Shown here: positions 26,012 to 35,016 of the stretch, in pieces
Position numbering within the stretch: the first letter of the stretch is position 1
How the letters are laid out: each line of letters starts with the position of its first letter
DNA from: Streptomyces fungicidicus
GTDB lineage: Bacteria; Actinomycetota; Actinomycetes; Streptomycetales; Streptomycetaceae
Length of the DNA stretch: 64,000 nucleotides
Direction of reading: 5' to 3'
NCBI RefSeq assembly: GCF_003665435.1
Contig: NZ_CP023407.1
Location: 6,676,769 to 6,740,768 of the forward strand
The notes under the pieces: model-generated
What the model was told of the DNA's origin: nothing
The model's database searches: none
The model's input: only the letters and a program-made list of their open reading frames with translations
Position numbers and translations under genes: made by a program

Positions 26012-27339
26012 CGCGGACCGCCCGGCACCTCGGTGTCCCGGCACGCCCGTACCAGCGCCTCCCAGTCCCCGATCAGCGCGACGAAGTCCTCGGTGTCGCG
26101 CGCGGCCTCGTCCAGCAGCCGCTCCCGGTCCGCCGTAATGCCGCGCGCGAACTCGGCGTACTTGCCGCCCAGTCGCCCGTAGGCCGCCGCGACCGTGTCC
26201 AGCCGCCGCTCGTTCTCCGTACGGTCCAGCCGCACGCTCTCGGCGAGGAACGCGGCGAACGGCTCCGGGTCGAGCCGCCCGTCGTCGTCGAGCAGCGCCG
26301 TACCGGCGTCGGCCATCCGCGCGTAGACGTAGTGCAGGTACAGCATCGACAGCAGGAACTTCACGAACCGCTCCTGGTACGCCAGGAAACCGGCGTGGGT
26401 GCGGCGCTCCCCGGTGTACCAGTTCTCGATGTGCCGGTTGTGCAGGACCCCCGGCAGCCCGGCGTCGTGCACGGCGTGGATCAGGAAGTAGTCGCTGCCG
26501 ATGGTCGCGGTGGCGGGCGGCAGCGGCAGCCGCTCGTACACGTCCCGGTCGAACGCGATGTTGGACATGTCGACGTGCATCGGGTCGACCAGCGTCAGCG
26601 TCGAGTGGTCGCCGGCGAAGGGGAGCACCCCGGCGCCCTTGAAGGACTCCTCGGCGAGCTCCCGCCGCTGCTCCGCCGACCAGTGGCCGGGCGCCCACAG
26701 CCCGACGACCTCGTCGTACACGTCCTTGTCGAGTTCCCGTATCCCACCGATGTCGACGGAGAGTTCGCCGATGAAGGAGGCGCCCACCATCGACACGGTC
26801 CGCCCGGCGATCGCCGGGTCGAGGGTCACCTCGGACACCCCGGCCCAGGCGTCGGCGGCGCTCTTGCCCAGCGAGGCCAGCTCGTGGTGGACGGGGAAGA
26901 CGGGCTCGCCGCCGAAGGTCTGGTAACTGCTGTCGGAGTCGCGCCGGTGGACCGAACGGCAGCCCAGCGCCGCCGCGACGAGGAACGCGCGGTTGGTGCA
27001 GGCGCCGTACGAGAGCGCGTCCGGGAGCATCAGGCCGAGCGTCCGGTCCGGCTCGGCGAGCGCGGCCCGGTCGGCGGCGCGCCGCAGGAAGTCCCGTTGG
27101 GCGGTCTCGTCGAGGTGGTGCACCACGACGTGCGGGACCTCGGGGAGCGCGGCGACCGTCCGTGCGTGGGCCTCGCGGGTCGGCCCGTCGGAGGAGTCGA
27201 GGACCAGCAGATGCGTCTCGACGCCGAACCGCCGCGCGGCGTAGGCGGCTTCGTCGCCGAGGGCGGTGATGGCGGCGGAGCACTCCCGGTTCGTGGGGAG
27301 GGCCAGGCATATCCGGTGCACGTCGGTTCCCCGTCTCAT
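26008..27339 (-). CDS. DUF6271-like protein of unknown function
   Basis: A 443-residue soluble protein with ATGA overlap to the PhyH gene and GTGA overlap to the decarboxylase. The N-terminus (ICLALPTNRECSAAI) and a Rossmann-like region with RRDSDSSYQTF resemble nucleotide-sugar or glycosyltransferase-A folds, where DSD would be a metal/nucleotide motif; this is an inference. Other visible features are DMSNIAFDRDVYERLP and HNRHIENWYTGERRTH. I place it with the DUF6271 group from memory of its context; no catalytic activity is established. Confidence 0.6.
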   Translation of the reverse strand: MRRGTDVHRICLALPTNRECSAAITALGDEAAYAARRFGVETHLLVLDSSDGPTREAHARTVAALPEVPHVVVHHLDETAQRDFLRRAADRAALAEPDRTLGLMLPDALSYGACTNRAFLVAAALGCRSVHRRDSDSSYQTFGGEPVFPVHHELASLGKSAADAWAGVSEVTLDPAIAGRTVSMVGASFIGELSVDIGGIRELDKDVYDEVVGLWAPGHWSAEQRRELAEESFKGAGVLPFAGDHSTLTLVDPMHVDMSNIAFDRDVYERLPLPPATATIGSDYFLIHAVHDAGLPGVLHNRHIENWYTGERRTHAGFLAYQERFVKFLLSMLYLHYVYARMADAGTALLDDDGRLDPEPFAAFLAESVRLDRTENERRLDTVAAAYGRLGGKYAEFARGITADRERLLDEAARDTEDFVALIGDWEALVRACRDTEVPGGPR

Positions 27340-28361
27340 CGCGTCCGCCCGTGCCAGGCGTCCAGCCCCAGCAACGCGCGTCCCAGGTCGGTGAGTTCGG
27401 CGGGTCCGTAGCGCAGGGACTCGTGCTTCCGCGCGTCGCCGAGCAGCGTCGCGTTCCACTCCGGTGTGCTGAGCGTGCGCCAGGAGCGCACCCGGGAGTC
27501 GCGCAGCTCCCGGTGCTCCTCCAGCGCCGGCATCATCGACAGGTACTGCACCGCCCGCACACCGTCGGCCGAGGTGTTCGGGGCGACGCCGTGCGCCAGC
27601 ATCCCGTTGAAGATCAGCAGGTCACCGGCCTTGAGCTCGGGCCGGACGACCGGGAACTCCGTGCGGTCGGCGCCGGGCCGGATCGGGTCCCGGTCGGCGG
27701 GCTGCCCCAGTTTCCACTCGTCGAACCGGCGGAACAGCTCGGGCGAGCACTGGAAGCCGCCCTCGTCGGGCGCGGTGTCGGTGAGCGCGATGATGCCCTG
27801 CACCCGCTGCGGGGGCACGCTCGCCGTGGTGTCGACGTCCCAGTGCAGCTCGATGTCGAAGCCCTCGTCCGTGGGCTCGATGAAGGAACGCGAACGGTTG
27901 CCGACATTGGGCGGGTTGAGGTTGAGGCGGTCCAGGGTGACCCAGAGCTCCTCGCAGTCCCAGACGTCCACGAAAGCGTCGTAGACCCGCCGGTTCTGCC
28001 GGCTGTCCCAGAGCAGCTGGTGCTGGTACGCCTCGACGAAGCCGTAGACGAACAGGTCCCGGTCGAGGTCCGAGCGGAAGGCGCGCTCCTCGTACCAGGT
28101 CTCGGGGCGCTGGGGGTCCAGCCCCTGGAAGTCCCAGGCGAACTCCAGCAGCAGCTTGGCCGCGTCGGGGGAGACGGCCTCGGGCACCACGACGTAGCCG
28201 TGGTCCTGCCAGGAGGCGAACTGTTCCCGCGAGAGCACCCGCAGGGGCAGGTCCTTGGTCAGGTGCCGCAGCTGCGTCCCGGCGAGGTAGCTCTCGCCGT
28301 CGGCGCTGAAGTAGGGGCGCTCGGAGGCGGCGCGGTGTAAGAAGCGGTGCTGCGTCGTCAT
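27336..28361 (-). CDS. Phytanoyl-CoA dioxygenase (PhyH)-family 2-oxoglutarate/Fe(II) oxygenase
   Basis: A 341-residue oxygenase with the iron triad His173-x-Asp175 (HWDVD) and distal His257 (LAHGVAPN), and a downstream Arg in DGVRAVQY for 2-oxoglutarate. It would hydroxylate or desaturate a small molecule, often an amino acid. GGAG precedes ATG 28361. Codon 8 is TTA (28340-28338), so expression of the whole coupled operon probably depends on bldA. The promoter at 28525-28554 carries DasR-box-like sequences. It is the first gene of the PhyH / DUF6271 / decarboxylase-GNAT / MFS operon. Confidence 0.88.
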   Translation of the reverse strand: MTTQHRFLHRAASERPYFSADGESYLAGTQLRHLTKDLPLRVLSREQFASWQDHGYVVVPEAVSPDAAKLLLEFAWDFQGLDPQRPETWYEERAFRSDLDRDLFVYGFVEAYQHQLLWDSRQNRRVYDAFVDVWDCEELWVTLDRLNLNPPNVGNRSRSFIEPTDEGFDIELHWDVDTTASVPPQRVQGIIALTDTAPDEGGFQCSPELFRRFDEWKLGQPADRDPIRPGADRTEFPVVRPELKAGDLLIFNGMLAHGVAPNTSADGVRAVQYLSMMPALEEHRELRDSRVRSWRTLSTPEWNATLLGDARKHESLRYGPAELTDLGRALLGLDAWHGRTR

Positions 28362-28505
28362 GCGGTACTCCGGAGATCGGGATCACTCACGGCCTGCTCG
28401 CGCCCGCGCCGGCTCGCCGCGGCGGTCGGACGGCCCGGTGACATCGATGTCACCGGGGCCTCCGTGCGGGACCGTGCGCGGGGCGGATGCGGAAGGAACG
28501 CGCCA

Positions 28506-28554
28506 CGTGGTTCAGACCAGTGGGATATTGGACTGGACCAATGAGCCGTGTCAA
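28506..28554 (-). promoter_or_regulatory. Promoter of the PhyH operon with two DasR-box-like sites
   Basis: On the minus strand TTGACA (28554-28549) is followed after 18 bp by CAATAT (28530-28525). The spacer contains ATTGGTCCAGTCCAAT (28542-28527), and immediately downstream lies ACTGGTCTGAACCACG (28521-28506). Against the DasR consensus ACTGGTCTAGACCAGT the second matches 12 of 16 with one perfect half-site. The layout copies that of the dasA promoter. Confidence 0.6.
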
Positions 28555-28646
28555 GGAACGCCCTTTCGGTATCCCGCACTCAACTCTTTTTGATCTAGGC
28601 GGTGTTGAAAGGAACCACCCGGTCAGGGCGTCGGGGCATCAGGGCA

Positions 28647-29411
28647 TCAGGGCGCCGGACGCGTCAGGGTCGCCGTGAACTTGTAGCGCGAGCCCCGGTA
28701 CACCGAGCGGACCCACTCGACCGGCCTGCCCGACTCGTCCCGCGAGTGGCGGGAGAGCAGCAGCATCGGCAGCCCGACGTCCGTGGCGAGCAGCCCGGCC
28801 TCCCGCGGTGTCGCCGGGGAGGTCTCGATGGTCTCGTCGGCCTCCGTGGGCCGCACCCCGTACACCTCGGCGAGCGTGGTGTAGAGCGAGGTGTAGCGGG
28901 TCAGGTTGCGGCGCAGGTGCGGGAAGCGCCGGGCGGACAGATGGGTCGCCTCGATCGCCATCGGCTCCCCGCCGGCCAGCCGCAGCCGCTCGATGCGCAG
29001 CACCCTGTCCGCCGGCTCCACCTCCAGCAGCGCCGCCAGCTCCGCGTCGGCGGCGATGTACCCGATGTCCAGCACCTGCGAGGCCGGGTTGAGCCCCTGG
29101 GCCCGCATGTCCTCCGTGTACGAGGTCAGCTGGAGCGTCCGGTAGACCTTCGGGCGGGCGACGAACGTGCCCTTGCCCTGGATCCGGTCGAGCCTGCCCT
29201 CGCTCACCAGCTCCTGGAGGGCCTTGCGGACCGTCGTGCGGGAGGTGCGGAACTCGACGGCGAGCAGCCGCTCGGCCGGCATCGGGGCGCCCGGGGTGCG
29301 TTCGTCGGTCATCTGCAGCAACCGCTGCTTGATGCGGTAGTACTTCGGCACGCGTCCGGGGTGGCCCGGCGCCTGCGAGTCGGCCCGGGCGCTGCTGACA
29401 TCCGTGGTCAT
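28647..29411 (-). CDS. dasR: GntR/HutC-family global regulator DasR
   Basis: A 254-residue regulator, the same length as S. coelicolor DasR as I recall it. The N-terminal GntR winged helix contains TSRTTVRKALQELVSEGRL, and the C-terminal UTRA/HutC effector domain contains RRFPHLRRNLTRYTSLYTTL. DasR represses GlcNAc/chitobiose uptake and many development and antibiotic genes and is released by glucosamine-6-phosphate. Divergence from dasABCD, and DasR boxes in its own and the dasA promoter, identify it as the true dasR rather than a paralogue. GGAAGG precedes ATG 29411. Confidence 0.93.
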   Translation of the reverse strand: MTTDVSSARADSQAPGHPGRVPKYYRIKQRLLQMTDERTPGAPMPAERLLAVEFRTSRTTVRKALQELVSEGRLDRIQGKGTFVARPKVYRTLQLTSYTEDMRAQGLNPASQVLDIGYIAADAELAALLEVEPADRVLRIERLRLAGGEPMAIEATHLSARRFPHLRRNLTRYTSLYTTLAEVYGVRPTEADETIETSPATPREAGLLATDVGLPMLLLSRHSRDESGRPVEWVRSVYRGSRYKFTATLTRPAP

Positions 29412-29534
29412 GACCTGCCTTCCGGCTGCGGTGTCCGGCGCGCGGACGGCAGGCGCCGGCCGCGGTGCACTTCGGCGGACGGCCGGGTTCGGCGCCGCAC
29501 GCTCGGCGATCCCGTTATAACGGTGCGTTCTCAC

Positions 29535-29550
29535 TTTGGTCTAGTCCAAG
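29535..29550. promoter_or_regulatory. DasR-responsive element (dre) of the dasR promoter
   Basis: TTTGGTCTAGTCCAAG, a near-palindrome matching the core TGGTCTAGACCA in 11 of 12 positions, lies about 125 bp upstream of dasR. It fits autoregulation. Confidence 0.85.
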
Positions 29551-29632
29551 CCGCAACCCGTCCCTGTTTGTGCGTAGTTCTGCGCTCCGTCAGGGGTGTC
29601 GGAGCCGTTATCCAGGCGTGAGTCCACGACCC

Positions 29633-29684
29633 TTGACAGAGCCATAGGTCTAGGCCAAGCTCCCCCTTGCTGGTCTAAACCATT
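29633..29684 (+). promoter_or_regulatory. dasA promoter with two dre sites
   Basis: TTGACA (29633-29638) and CAAGCT (29656-29661) are spaced by 17 bp. dre 1, ATAGGTCTAGGCCAAG (29644-29659), sits in the spacer and over the -10; dre 2, GCTGGTCTAAACCATT (29669-29684), lies just downstream. Binding at either would block initiation, the known mode of DasR repression. Confidence 0.85.
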
Positions 29685-29783
29685 TAGAGGAAGCCGGGTC
29701 CCAGCCCGCCGAGCTGTTGCGCCGCTGTGGGGGTCACCGCCGAGGGCGTGGGTGTGCAAGGCATTCCTGAGGAGGGGTGGCGC

Positions 29784-31061
29784 GTGAAGCGCAAGCTGAT
29801 AGCCGCGATAGGGGTCGCGGGCATGCTGTTCTCCGTCGCGGCGTGCGGCGGCGACGACGGTGACGACGGCAAGAAGGCCGGCGCGGACGGCTACGCCGGC
29901 GAGACGCTCACCGTGTGGGTGATGGACGGCTCCTCGCCGGACCAGTGGCAGAAGGACCTCGCCACGGAGTTCGAGAAGAAGACCAAGGCGAAGGTCAAGT
30001 TCGAGGTCCAGCAGTGGAACGGCATCCAGCAGAAGCTGACCACCGCGCTGTCCGAGGAGAACCCGCCGGACGTCTTCGAGATCGGCAACACCCAGACCCC
30101 GGCCTACGCCAAGACCGGCGGCCTCGCCGAACTCGCCGACCTCAAGGCGGAGATCGGCGGCGAGTGGACCGATTCGCTCAACGAGTCGTCCGTCGTGGAT
30201 GGCAAGCAGTACGCGGCGCCCTGGTACTTCGCCACCCGCGTCGTCCTCTACAACAAGAAGGTCTGGGCGGACGCCGGCCTCAAGGACACCCCCAAGACCC
30301 GCGACGAGTTCTACGACGCGCTCAAGACGATCGGTGACAAGACCGACGCCGAGCCGATCTACCTGCCCGGCCAGAACTGGTACCACTTCGTCGGCCTGGT
30401 GATCGGCGAGGGCGGCGAACTGGTCAAGAAGGACGGCGACAAGTACGTCTCCAACCTCGACGACCCGAAGGTCGCCGCCGCCGCGGAGACGTACAAGAAG
30501 TTCCAGGCGCTGTCCAAGGCGCCCAAGGACAAGGACGAGGCCACCCCGCAGCAGGGCGAGGTCTTCGCCAAGGGCAAGACCGGCGCCTTCATCGGCATGG
30601 GCTGGGAAGCCGGCATCGCGATCAAGGCCAACCCGGACATCGAGAAGGAGATCGGCTACTTCACCATCCCCGGTGCCACGGCCGACAAGCCCGAGGGCGT
30701 CTTCCTCGGCGGCTCCAACCTCGCCGTCGCCGCGGGCAGCAAGAAGCAGGACCTCGCCAAGGAGTTCCTGAAGCTGACCCTCTCCGACAAGTTCGAGGGC
30801 CAGCTGGCCAAGCTCAACGGCGTCATCCCCAACAAGGAGTCGCTGCAGAGCAACCTCGAGGGCAACGCCCCCGCCGAGGCCGCCGCGCCGGCCGCCGCCG
30901 TCGGCGGCACCACGCCGCTGATCCCCGAGTGGGCCGCGGTGGAGAACGCGCCCAACCCGATCAAGACGTACCTGACCGCCGTGCTGAACGGCAAGTCCCC
31001 CGCCGAGGCCGCCAAGCAGGTCGAGGGCGAGTTCAACAAGCGCCTGGCGCAGCAGCAGTAG
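29784..31061 (+). CDS. dasA: Chitobiose-binding lipoprotein DasA
   Basis: A 425-residue extracellular solute-binding protein of the carbohydrate ABC (CUT1) family. The signal peptide ends in lipobox VAAC with lipidated Cys20, followed by a charged GGDDGDDGKK linker. ETLTVWVMDGSSPDQWQ and PPDVFEIGNTQTPAY match DasA of S. coelicolor as I recall it. It captures N,N'-diacetylchitobiose outside the membrane for DasBC. GTG 29784 follows GAGGAGGGG. It is first in dasABCD, downstream of two dre sites. Confidence 0.93.
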   Translation: MKRKLIAAIGVAGMLFSVAACGGDDGDDGKKAGADGYAGETLTVWVMDGSSPDQWQKDLATEFEKKTKAKVKFEVQQWNGIQQKLTTALSEENPPDVFEIGNTQTPAYAKTGGLAELADLKAEIGGEWTDSLNESSVVDGKQYAAPWYFATRVVLYNKKVWADAGLKDTPKTRDEFYDALKTIGDKTDAEPIYLPGQNWYHFVGLVIGEGGELVKKDGDKYVSNLDDPKVAAAAETYKKFQALSKAPKDKDEATPQQGEVFAKGKTGAFIGMGWEAGIAIKANPDIEKEIGYFTIPGATADKPEGVFLGGSNLAVAAGSKKQDLAKEFLKLTLSDKFEGQLAKLNGVIPNKESLQSNLEGNAPAEAAAPAAAVGGTTPLIPEWAAVENAPNPIKTYLTAVLNGKSPAEAAKQVEGEFNKRLAQQQ

Positions 31062-31149
31062 AAGCGCACGCGCTCCGAACGGGGCGGGGGCCGGCCGACG
31101 CGACGGCCCCCGCACCCCGTTGAGCACGCCGAGAAGAGAGATCGCGAGC

Positions 31150-32136
31150 ATGACCGTGCAGACCGAACGGCCGCCCTCCGGCCCGGCGGACGTCCGCAAG
31201 ACGGACGACGGGGGACCCGGCAGGCCCACACCGCGAGCCGCGTCGCGCGCCGGCGCGCTCGCCCCGTACCTCCTGCTGCTGCCCGCCACCGCGGCCACCG
31301 TGCTGCTGCTCGGCTGGCCGCTGCTCAAGGACCTGCTGCTGTCGTTCCAGAACCTCAACATGGCGCAGCTGATCCAGCACGTCACCGAGTGGAACGGCCT
31401 CGACAACTACAAGGACGTCCTCACCGGCGAGGAGTTCTGGCGGGTCACCCTCCGCTCCATCCTGTTCACGGCGGTCAACGTCGTCCTGACCATGGTCCTG
31501 GGCGCGCTGACCGGCCTGCTGCTCGCCCGCCTCGGCAAGCGGATGCGGTTCACCCTGCTGATCGGCCTGGTGCTGGCCTGGGCCATGCCCGTGGTCGCCG
31601 CCACCACCGTCTACCAGTGGCTCTTCGCGCAGCGCTTCGGCGTCGTCAACTGGGTCCTGGACAAGCTCGGCTGGCACTCCATGGCCGACTACAGCTGGAC
31701 CAGCAGCCAGATGTCGACGTTCTTCGTCGTCACCCTGCTGATCGTCTGGATGTCCGTCCCGTTCGTCGCGATCAACCTCTACGCGGCGACCACCACCATC
31801 CCCGGCGAACTGTACGAGGCCGCCGCGCTCGACGGCGCCGGCGCCTGGCGCAGCTTCACCACGGTCACCCTGCCGTTCCTGCGGCCGTTCCTGTACGCCA
31901 CGACGTTCCTGGAGATCATCTGGATCTTCAAGGCGTTCGTCCAGGTCTTCACCTTCAACGGCGGCGGCCCCGACCGGCTCACCGAGATCCTGCCCGTCTA
32001 CGCCTACGTCGAGGGCGTCGGCAACCAGCACTACGGCATGGGCGCGGCGATCGCCGTGCTCACCGTCCTGATCATGCTCGGCCTGACCGCCTACTACCTC
32101 AGGATCGTGCTCAAGCAAGAGGAGGACGAGCTGTGA
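31150..32136 (+). CDS. dasB: Chitobiose ABC transporter permease DasB
   Basis: A 328-residue MalF-type permease with six membrane helices after a hydrophilic N-terminus and the cytoplasmic EAA loop LYEAAALDGAGAWRSFTTVTLP, which docks the ATPase. ATG 31150 follows AGAGAG. It overlaps dasC by GTGA. No ATPase gene is encoded in the operon; in Streptomyces the shared ATPase MsiK serves such systems from elsewhere in the genome. Confidence 0.92.
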   Translation: MTVQTERPPSGPADVRKTDDGGPGRPTPRAASRAGALAPYLLLLPATAATVLLLGWPLLKDLLLSFQNLNMAQLIQHVTEWNGLDNYKDVLTGEEFWRVTLRSILFTAVNVVLTMVLGALTGLLLARLGKRMRFTLLIGLVLAWAMPVVAATTVYQWLFAQRFGVVNWVLDKLGWHSMADYSWTSSQMSTFFVVTLLIVWMSVPFVAINLYAATTTIPGELYEAAALDGAGAWRSFTTVTLPFLRPFLYATTFLEIIWIFKAFVQVFTFNGGGPDRLTEILPVYAYVEGVGNQHYGMGAAIAVLTVLIMLGLTAYYLRIVLKQEEDEL

Positions 32137-32966
32137 AGCGCTCGCTCTTCGGCCGCCTGTGGCCCAACGTCACGGCCGTCGTCCTGTTCATCGTCTGCGT
32201 CTTCCCCGTGTACTGGATGTTCGCCACGGCGTTCAAGCCGACCGGCGACATCATCTCGGAGACCCCCGTCTGGTTCCCGACCGACGTCACCTTCGAGCAC
32301 TTCAGGACCGCGACCGACGCCGACCACTTCTGGACGTACGTCCGCAACTCGCTGACCGTCACCTGCCTCGCCGTCCTCTTCTCCCTGATCATCGCGCTGG
32401 CGGGCTCCTTCGCCCTGGCACGGATGCGGTTCAGGGGCCGGCGCGGCTTCGTCATCGGCTTCATGCTCGCCCAGATGGCGCCCTGGGAGGTCATGGTCAT
32501 CGCGATCTACATGATCGTGCGGGACGCCTCCATGCTGAACAGCCTGGTGCCGCTGACGGCCTTCTACATGATGATGATCCTGCCCTTCACCGTCCTGACG
32601 CTGCGCGGCTTCGTCGCCGCCGTGCCGAAGGAGCTGGAGGAGTCGGCCATGGTCGACGGCTGCACCCGCGCCCAGGCGTTCCGCCGGGTCATCCTGCCGC
32701 TGCTCGCGCCGGGACTGATGTCCACCTCCATGTTCGGCTTCATCACCGCCTGGAACGAGTTCCCCCTCGTCCTGGTGCTCAACAAGGAAGCCGGTGGCGC
32801 GCAGACCCTGCCGCTGTGGCTGTCCAGCTTCCAGACCCAGTTCGGCGACGACTGGGGCGCCACGATGGCTGCCTCGTCCCTGTTCGCCGTCCCCATCCTG
32901 ATCCTCTTCGTCTTCCTGCAGCGCAGGGCCGTCAGCGGCCTCACCGCGGGCGCCGTGAAGGGATAA
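32133..32966 (+). CDS. dasC: Chitobiose ABC transporter permease DasC
   Basis: A 277-residue MalG-type permease with six helices and the EAA loop ELEESAMVDGCTRAQAFRRV. It forms the membrane channel with DasB. The GTG start at 32133 overlaps the dasB stop, implying coupled translation. The N-terminus VKRSLFGRLWPNV places one short positive segment before helix 1. dasD starts 9 bp after its stop. Confidence 0.92.
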   Translation: MKRSLFGRLWPNVTAVVLFIVCVFPVYWMFATAFKPTGDIISETPVWFPTDVTFEHFRTATDADHFWTYVRNSLTVTCLAVLFSLIIALAGSFALARMRFRGRRGFVIGFMLAQMAPWEVMVIAIYMIVRDASMLNSLVPLTAFYMMMILPFTVLTLRGFVAAVPKELEESAMVDGCTRAQAFRRVILPLLAPGLMSTSMFGFITAWNEFPLVLVLNKEAGGAQTLPLWLSSFQTQFGDDWGATMAASSLFAVPILILFVFLQRRAVSGLTAGAVKG

Positions 32967-32975
32967 CGCCACCCG

Positions 32976-34466
32976 ATGACGACATTCACCACCGGCACCG
33001 ACACCCTCACCCGGGACGCGCTCGCCGTGCTGCAGCCGGGCTTCGCCGGCACCACCGCACCCGACTGGATACGCCGCCGCCTCGGCGAGGGCCTCGCCTC
33101 CGTCGCCCTCTTCGGCCGCAACGTCACCACCGCCGAGCAGGTCACCGCCCTCACCGCGCAGCTGCGGGCCGAGCGGGACGACCTGCTGGTGGCCATCGAC
33201 GAGGAGAGCGGCGACGTCACCCGCCTGGAGGTCCGCACCGGCTCCTCCTTCCCCGGCAACCACGCGCTCGGCGCCGTCGACGACACCGGCCTGACCCGGG
33301 GCGTCGCCCGCGAACTGGGCCGCAGGCTCGCCGAGTGCGGGGTCAACTTCAACTGGGCGCCGTCCGCCGACGTCAACGCCGACCCCGACAACCCGGTGAT
33401 CGGCGTGCGCTCCTTCGGCGGGGACACCGCCCTGGTCGCCCGGCACACCGCCGCCTACGTCGAGGGCCTGCAGTCCACCGGCGTCGCCGCCTGCACCAAG
33501 CACTTCCCCGGCCACGGCGACACCAGCGTCGACTCGCACCACGCGATCCCGCACATCGACCTCGACGCCACCACGCTGCACGAGCGTGAACTCCAGCCGT
33601 TCCGGGCGGCGATCGCGGCCGGCACCCGTGCCGTCATGAGCGCCCACATCCGGGTCCCGGTCCTCGACCCGGACCGCCCGGCCACCCTCTCCCGCCGCAT
33701 CCTCACCGACCTGCTGCGCGGCGAACTCGGCTACCAGGGCCTGATCGTCACCGACGGCATGGAGATGCGCGCCATCTCCGGCACCTACGGACTGGAGCAC
33801 GGGGTCGTCCTCGCCATCGCGGCCGGCGCCGACGCGATCTGCGTGGGCGGCGGACTGTGCGACGAGGGCACCGTGCAGAGCCTCCAGGACGCGCTGGTCG
33901 CCGCCGTACGCTCCGGGGAACTCCCCGAGGAGCGGCTCGCCGACGCCGCCGCCCGGGTCCGCGCCCTGGCCGACTGGACCGCGGGCGTACGGCGCTCCCC
34001 GGCCGGGACGGTCGCACCCGAGCCGGAGATCGGCCTGGTCGCGGCCCGCCGCGCGGTCACCGTCACCCGCGCCGCCGCCCCCGCGCCGGTCACCGGACCC
34101 GTGTACGTGGCGACCTTCAACCCGGCCCCGAACATCGCCGTGGGCGACGAGACCCCGTGGGGTGTCGGAGCGGAGCTGGAGCGGCTGCTTCCCGGCACCA
34201 CCACCGGCGGCTTCACCGGCCCCGGCGCCGGTGAGCAGGCGCTGAGGGCGGCGGCCGGCCGGCGGGTCGTCGCGGTGGTCCGCGACGAGCACCGGCACCC
34301 GTGGATGCGCGAGGCCCTCGACACCCTGCTCGCCGCCGACCCGGCCACCGTGATCGTGGAGATGGGCGTACCGCAGTCCGCCCCGCGCGGCGCCCCGCAC
34401 ATCGCCACCTACGGCGCGGCCCGCGTCTGCGGCGTGGCGGCGGCGGAGGCGGTCCTGGCGGGCTGA
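32976..34466 (+). CDS. dasD: GH3 beta-N-acetylhexosaminidase DasD
   Basis: A 496-residue glycoside hydrolase family 3 enzyme of the NagZ type. KHFPGHGDTSVDSHH carries the Asp-His acid/base dyad typical of GH3 N-acetylglucosaminidases, and IVTDGMEM the nucleophile Asp. There is no signal peptide, so it acts in the cytoplasm on imported chitobiose to give GlcNAc. The C-terminal part (about residues 340-496) is an accessory domain. It completes the dasABCD operon and converges on a degenerate YdeI-like gene. Confidence 0.9.
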   Translation: MTTFTTGTDTLTRDALAVLQPGFAGTTAPDWIRRRLGEGLASVALFGRNVTTAEQVTALTAQLRAERDDLLVAIDEESGDVTRLEVRTGSSFPGNHALGAVDDTGLTRGVARELGRRLAECGVNFNWAPSADVNADPDNPVIGVRSFGGDTALVARHTAAYVEGLQSTGVAACTKHFPGHGDTSVDSHHAIPHIDLDATTLHERELQPFRAAIAAGTRAVMSAHIRVPVLDPDRPATLSRRILTDLLRGELGYQGLIVTDGMEMRAISGTYGLEHGVVLAIAAGADAICVGGGLCDEGTVQSLQDALVAAVRSGELPEERLADAAARVRALADWTAGVRRSPAGTVAPEPEIGLVAARRAVTVTRAAAPAPVTGPVYVATFNPAPNIAVGDETPWGVGAELERLLPGTTTGGFTGPGAGEQALRAAAGRRVVAVVRDEHRHPWMREALDTLLAADPATVIVEMGVPQSAPRGAPHIATYGAARVCGVAAAEAVLAG

Positions 34467-34489
34467 ACCGCCGGAGCGGCCCCGGCCGT

Positions 34490-35016
34490 TCAGGGGTGGA
34501 GCTTCCTCCCCTCGGCGAGCATGGCGACGAACTTCTCGATACGGGCCGCCCGGGTCGCCGGCCGCCTGGCCTCCTCGATCCGGTGCAGGATCCCGTACCG
34601 GTTGCGGCTGTCGAGGGCGGCGAAGAAGTCACCGGCGCCGGGGGCCGCGTCCAGCGCGGCCCGAAGATCATCGGGGACGGCCGCCGTGGACTTTCTCGCG
34701 TACGCGGCCTCCCAGCGGCCGTCCGCCCGCGCCCTCTCCACCTCGCGCAGGCCGGACGGCCGCATACGGCCGCGTTCGATGGGGTCGAGGGCCTTGCGCC
34801 GGTTGACGGCCGACCATCTGCTGCGCGCCCGGCGCGGAGTGAACCGGTGCAGCCAGTGCGTGTCGTCGAGGCTCTGCGCCCGCCCGTCGATCCAGCCGTA
34901 GCACAACGCCACACGCCGTAGGCGTCACCGTGGTGCTTCTTCAGCCACGCCTCCCAGTCGGCCTGAGTCTCGAAGCCGACCGCCGTTTCCGCCGCGTCGT
35001 GCGCTTTCCCGGGCAT
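34490..35016 (-). pseudogene. YdeI/OmpD-associated family protein, internal deletion and frameshift
   Basis: The C-terminal part is open from 34912 (ALCYGWIDGRAQSLDD to the end, about 140 residues). The expected N-terminus MPGKAHDAAETAVGFETQAD through KKHHGDAYGVW is present in another frame from ATG 35016. The roughly 20-25 residues that normally separate GVW from ALCYGWIDG are missing, with a frame change at about 34908-34915. A deletion between two nearby GTG triplets explains this. The shortened frame might still be translated from GTG 34912, but the family's start is lost. Confidence 0.72.
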
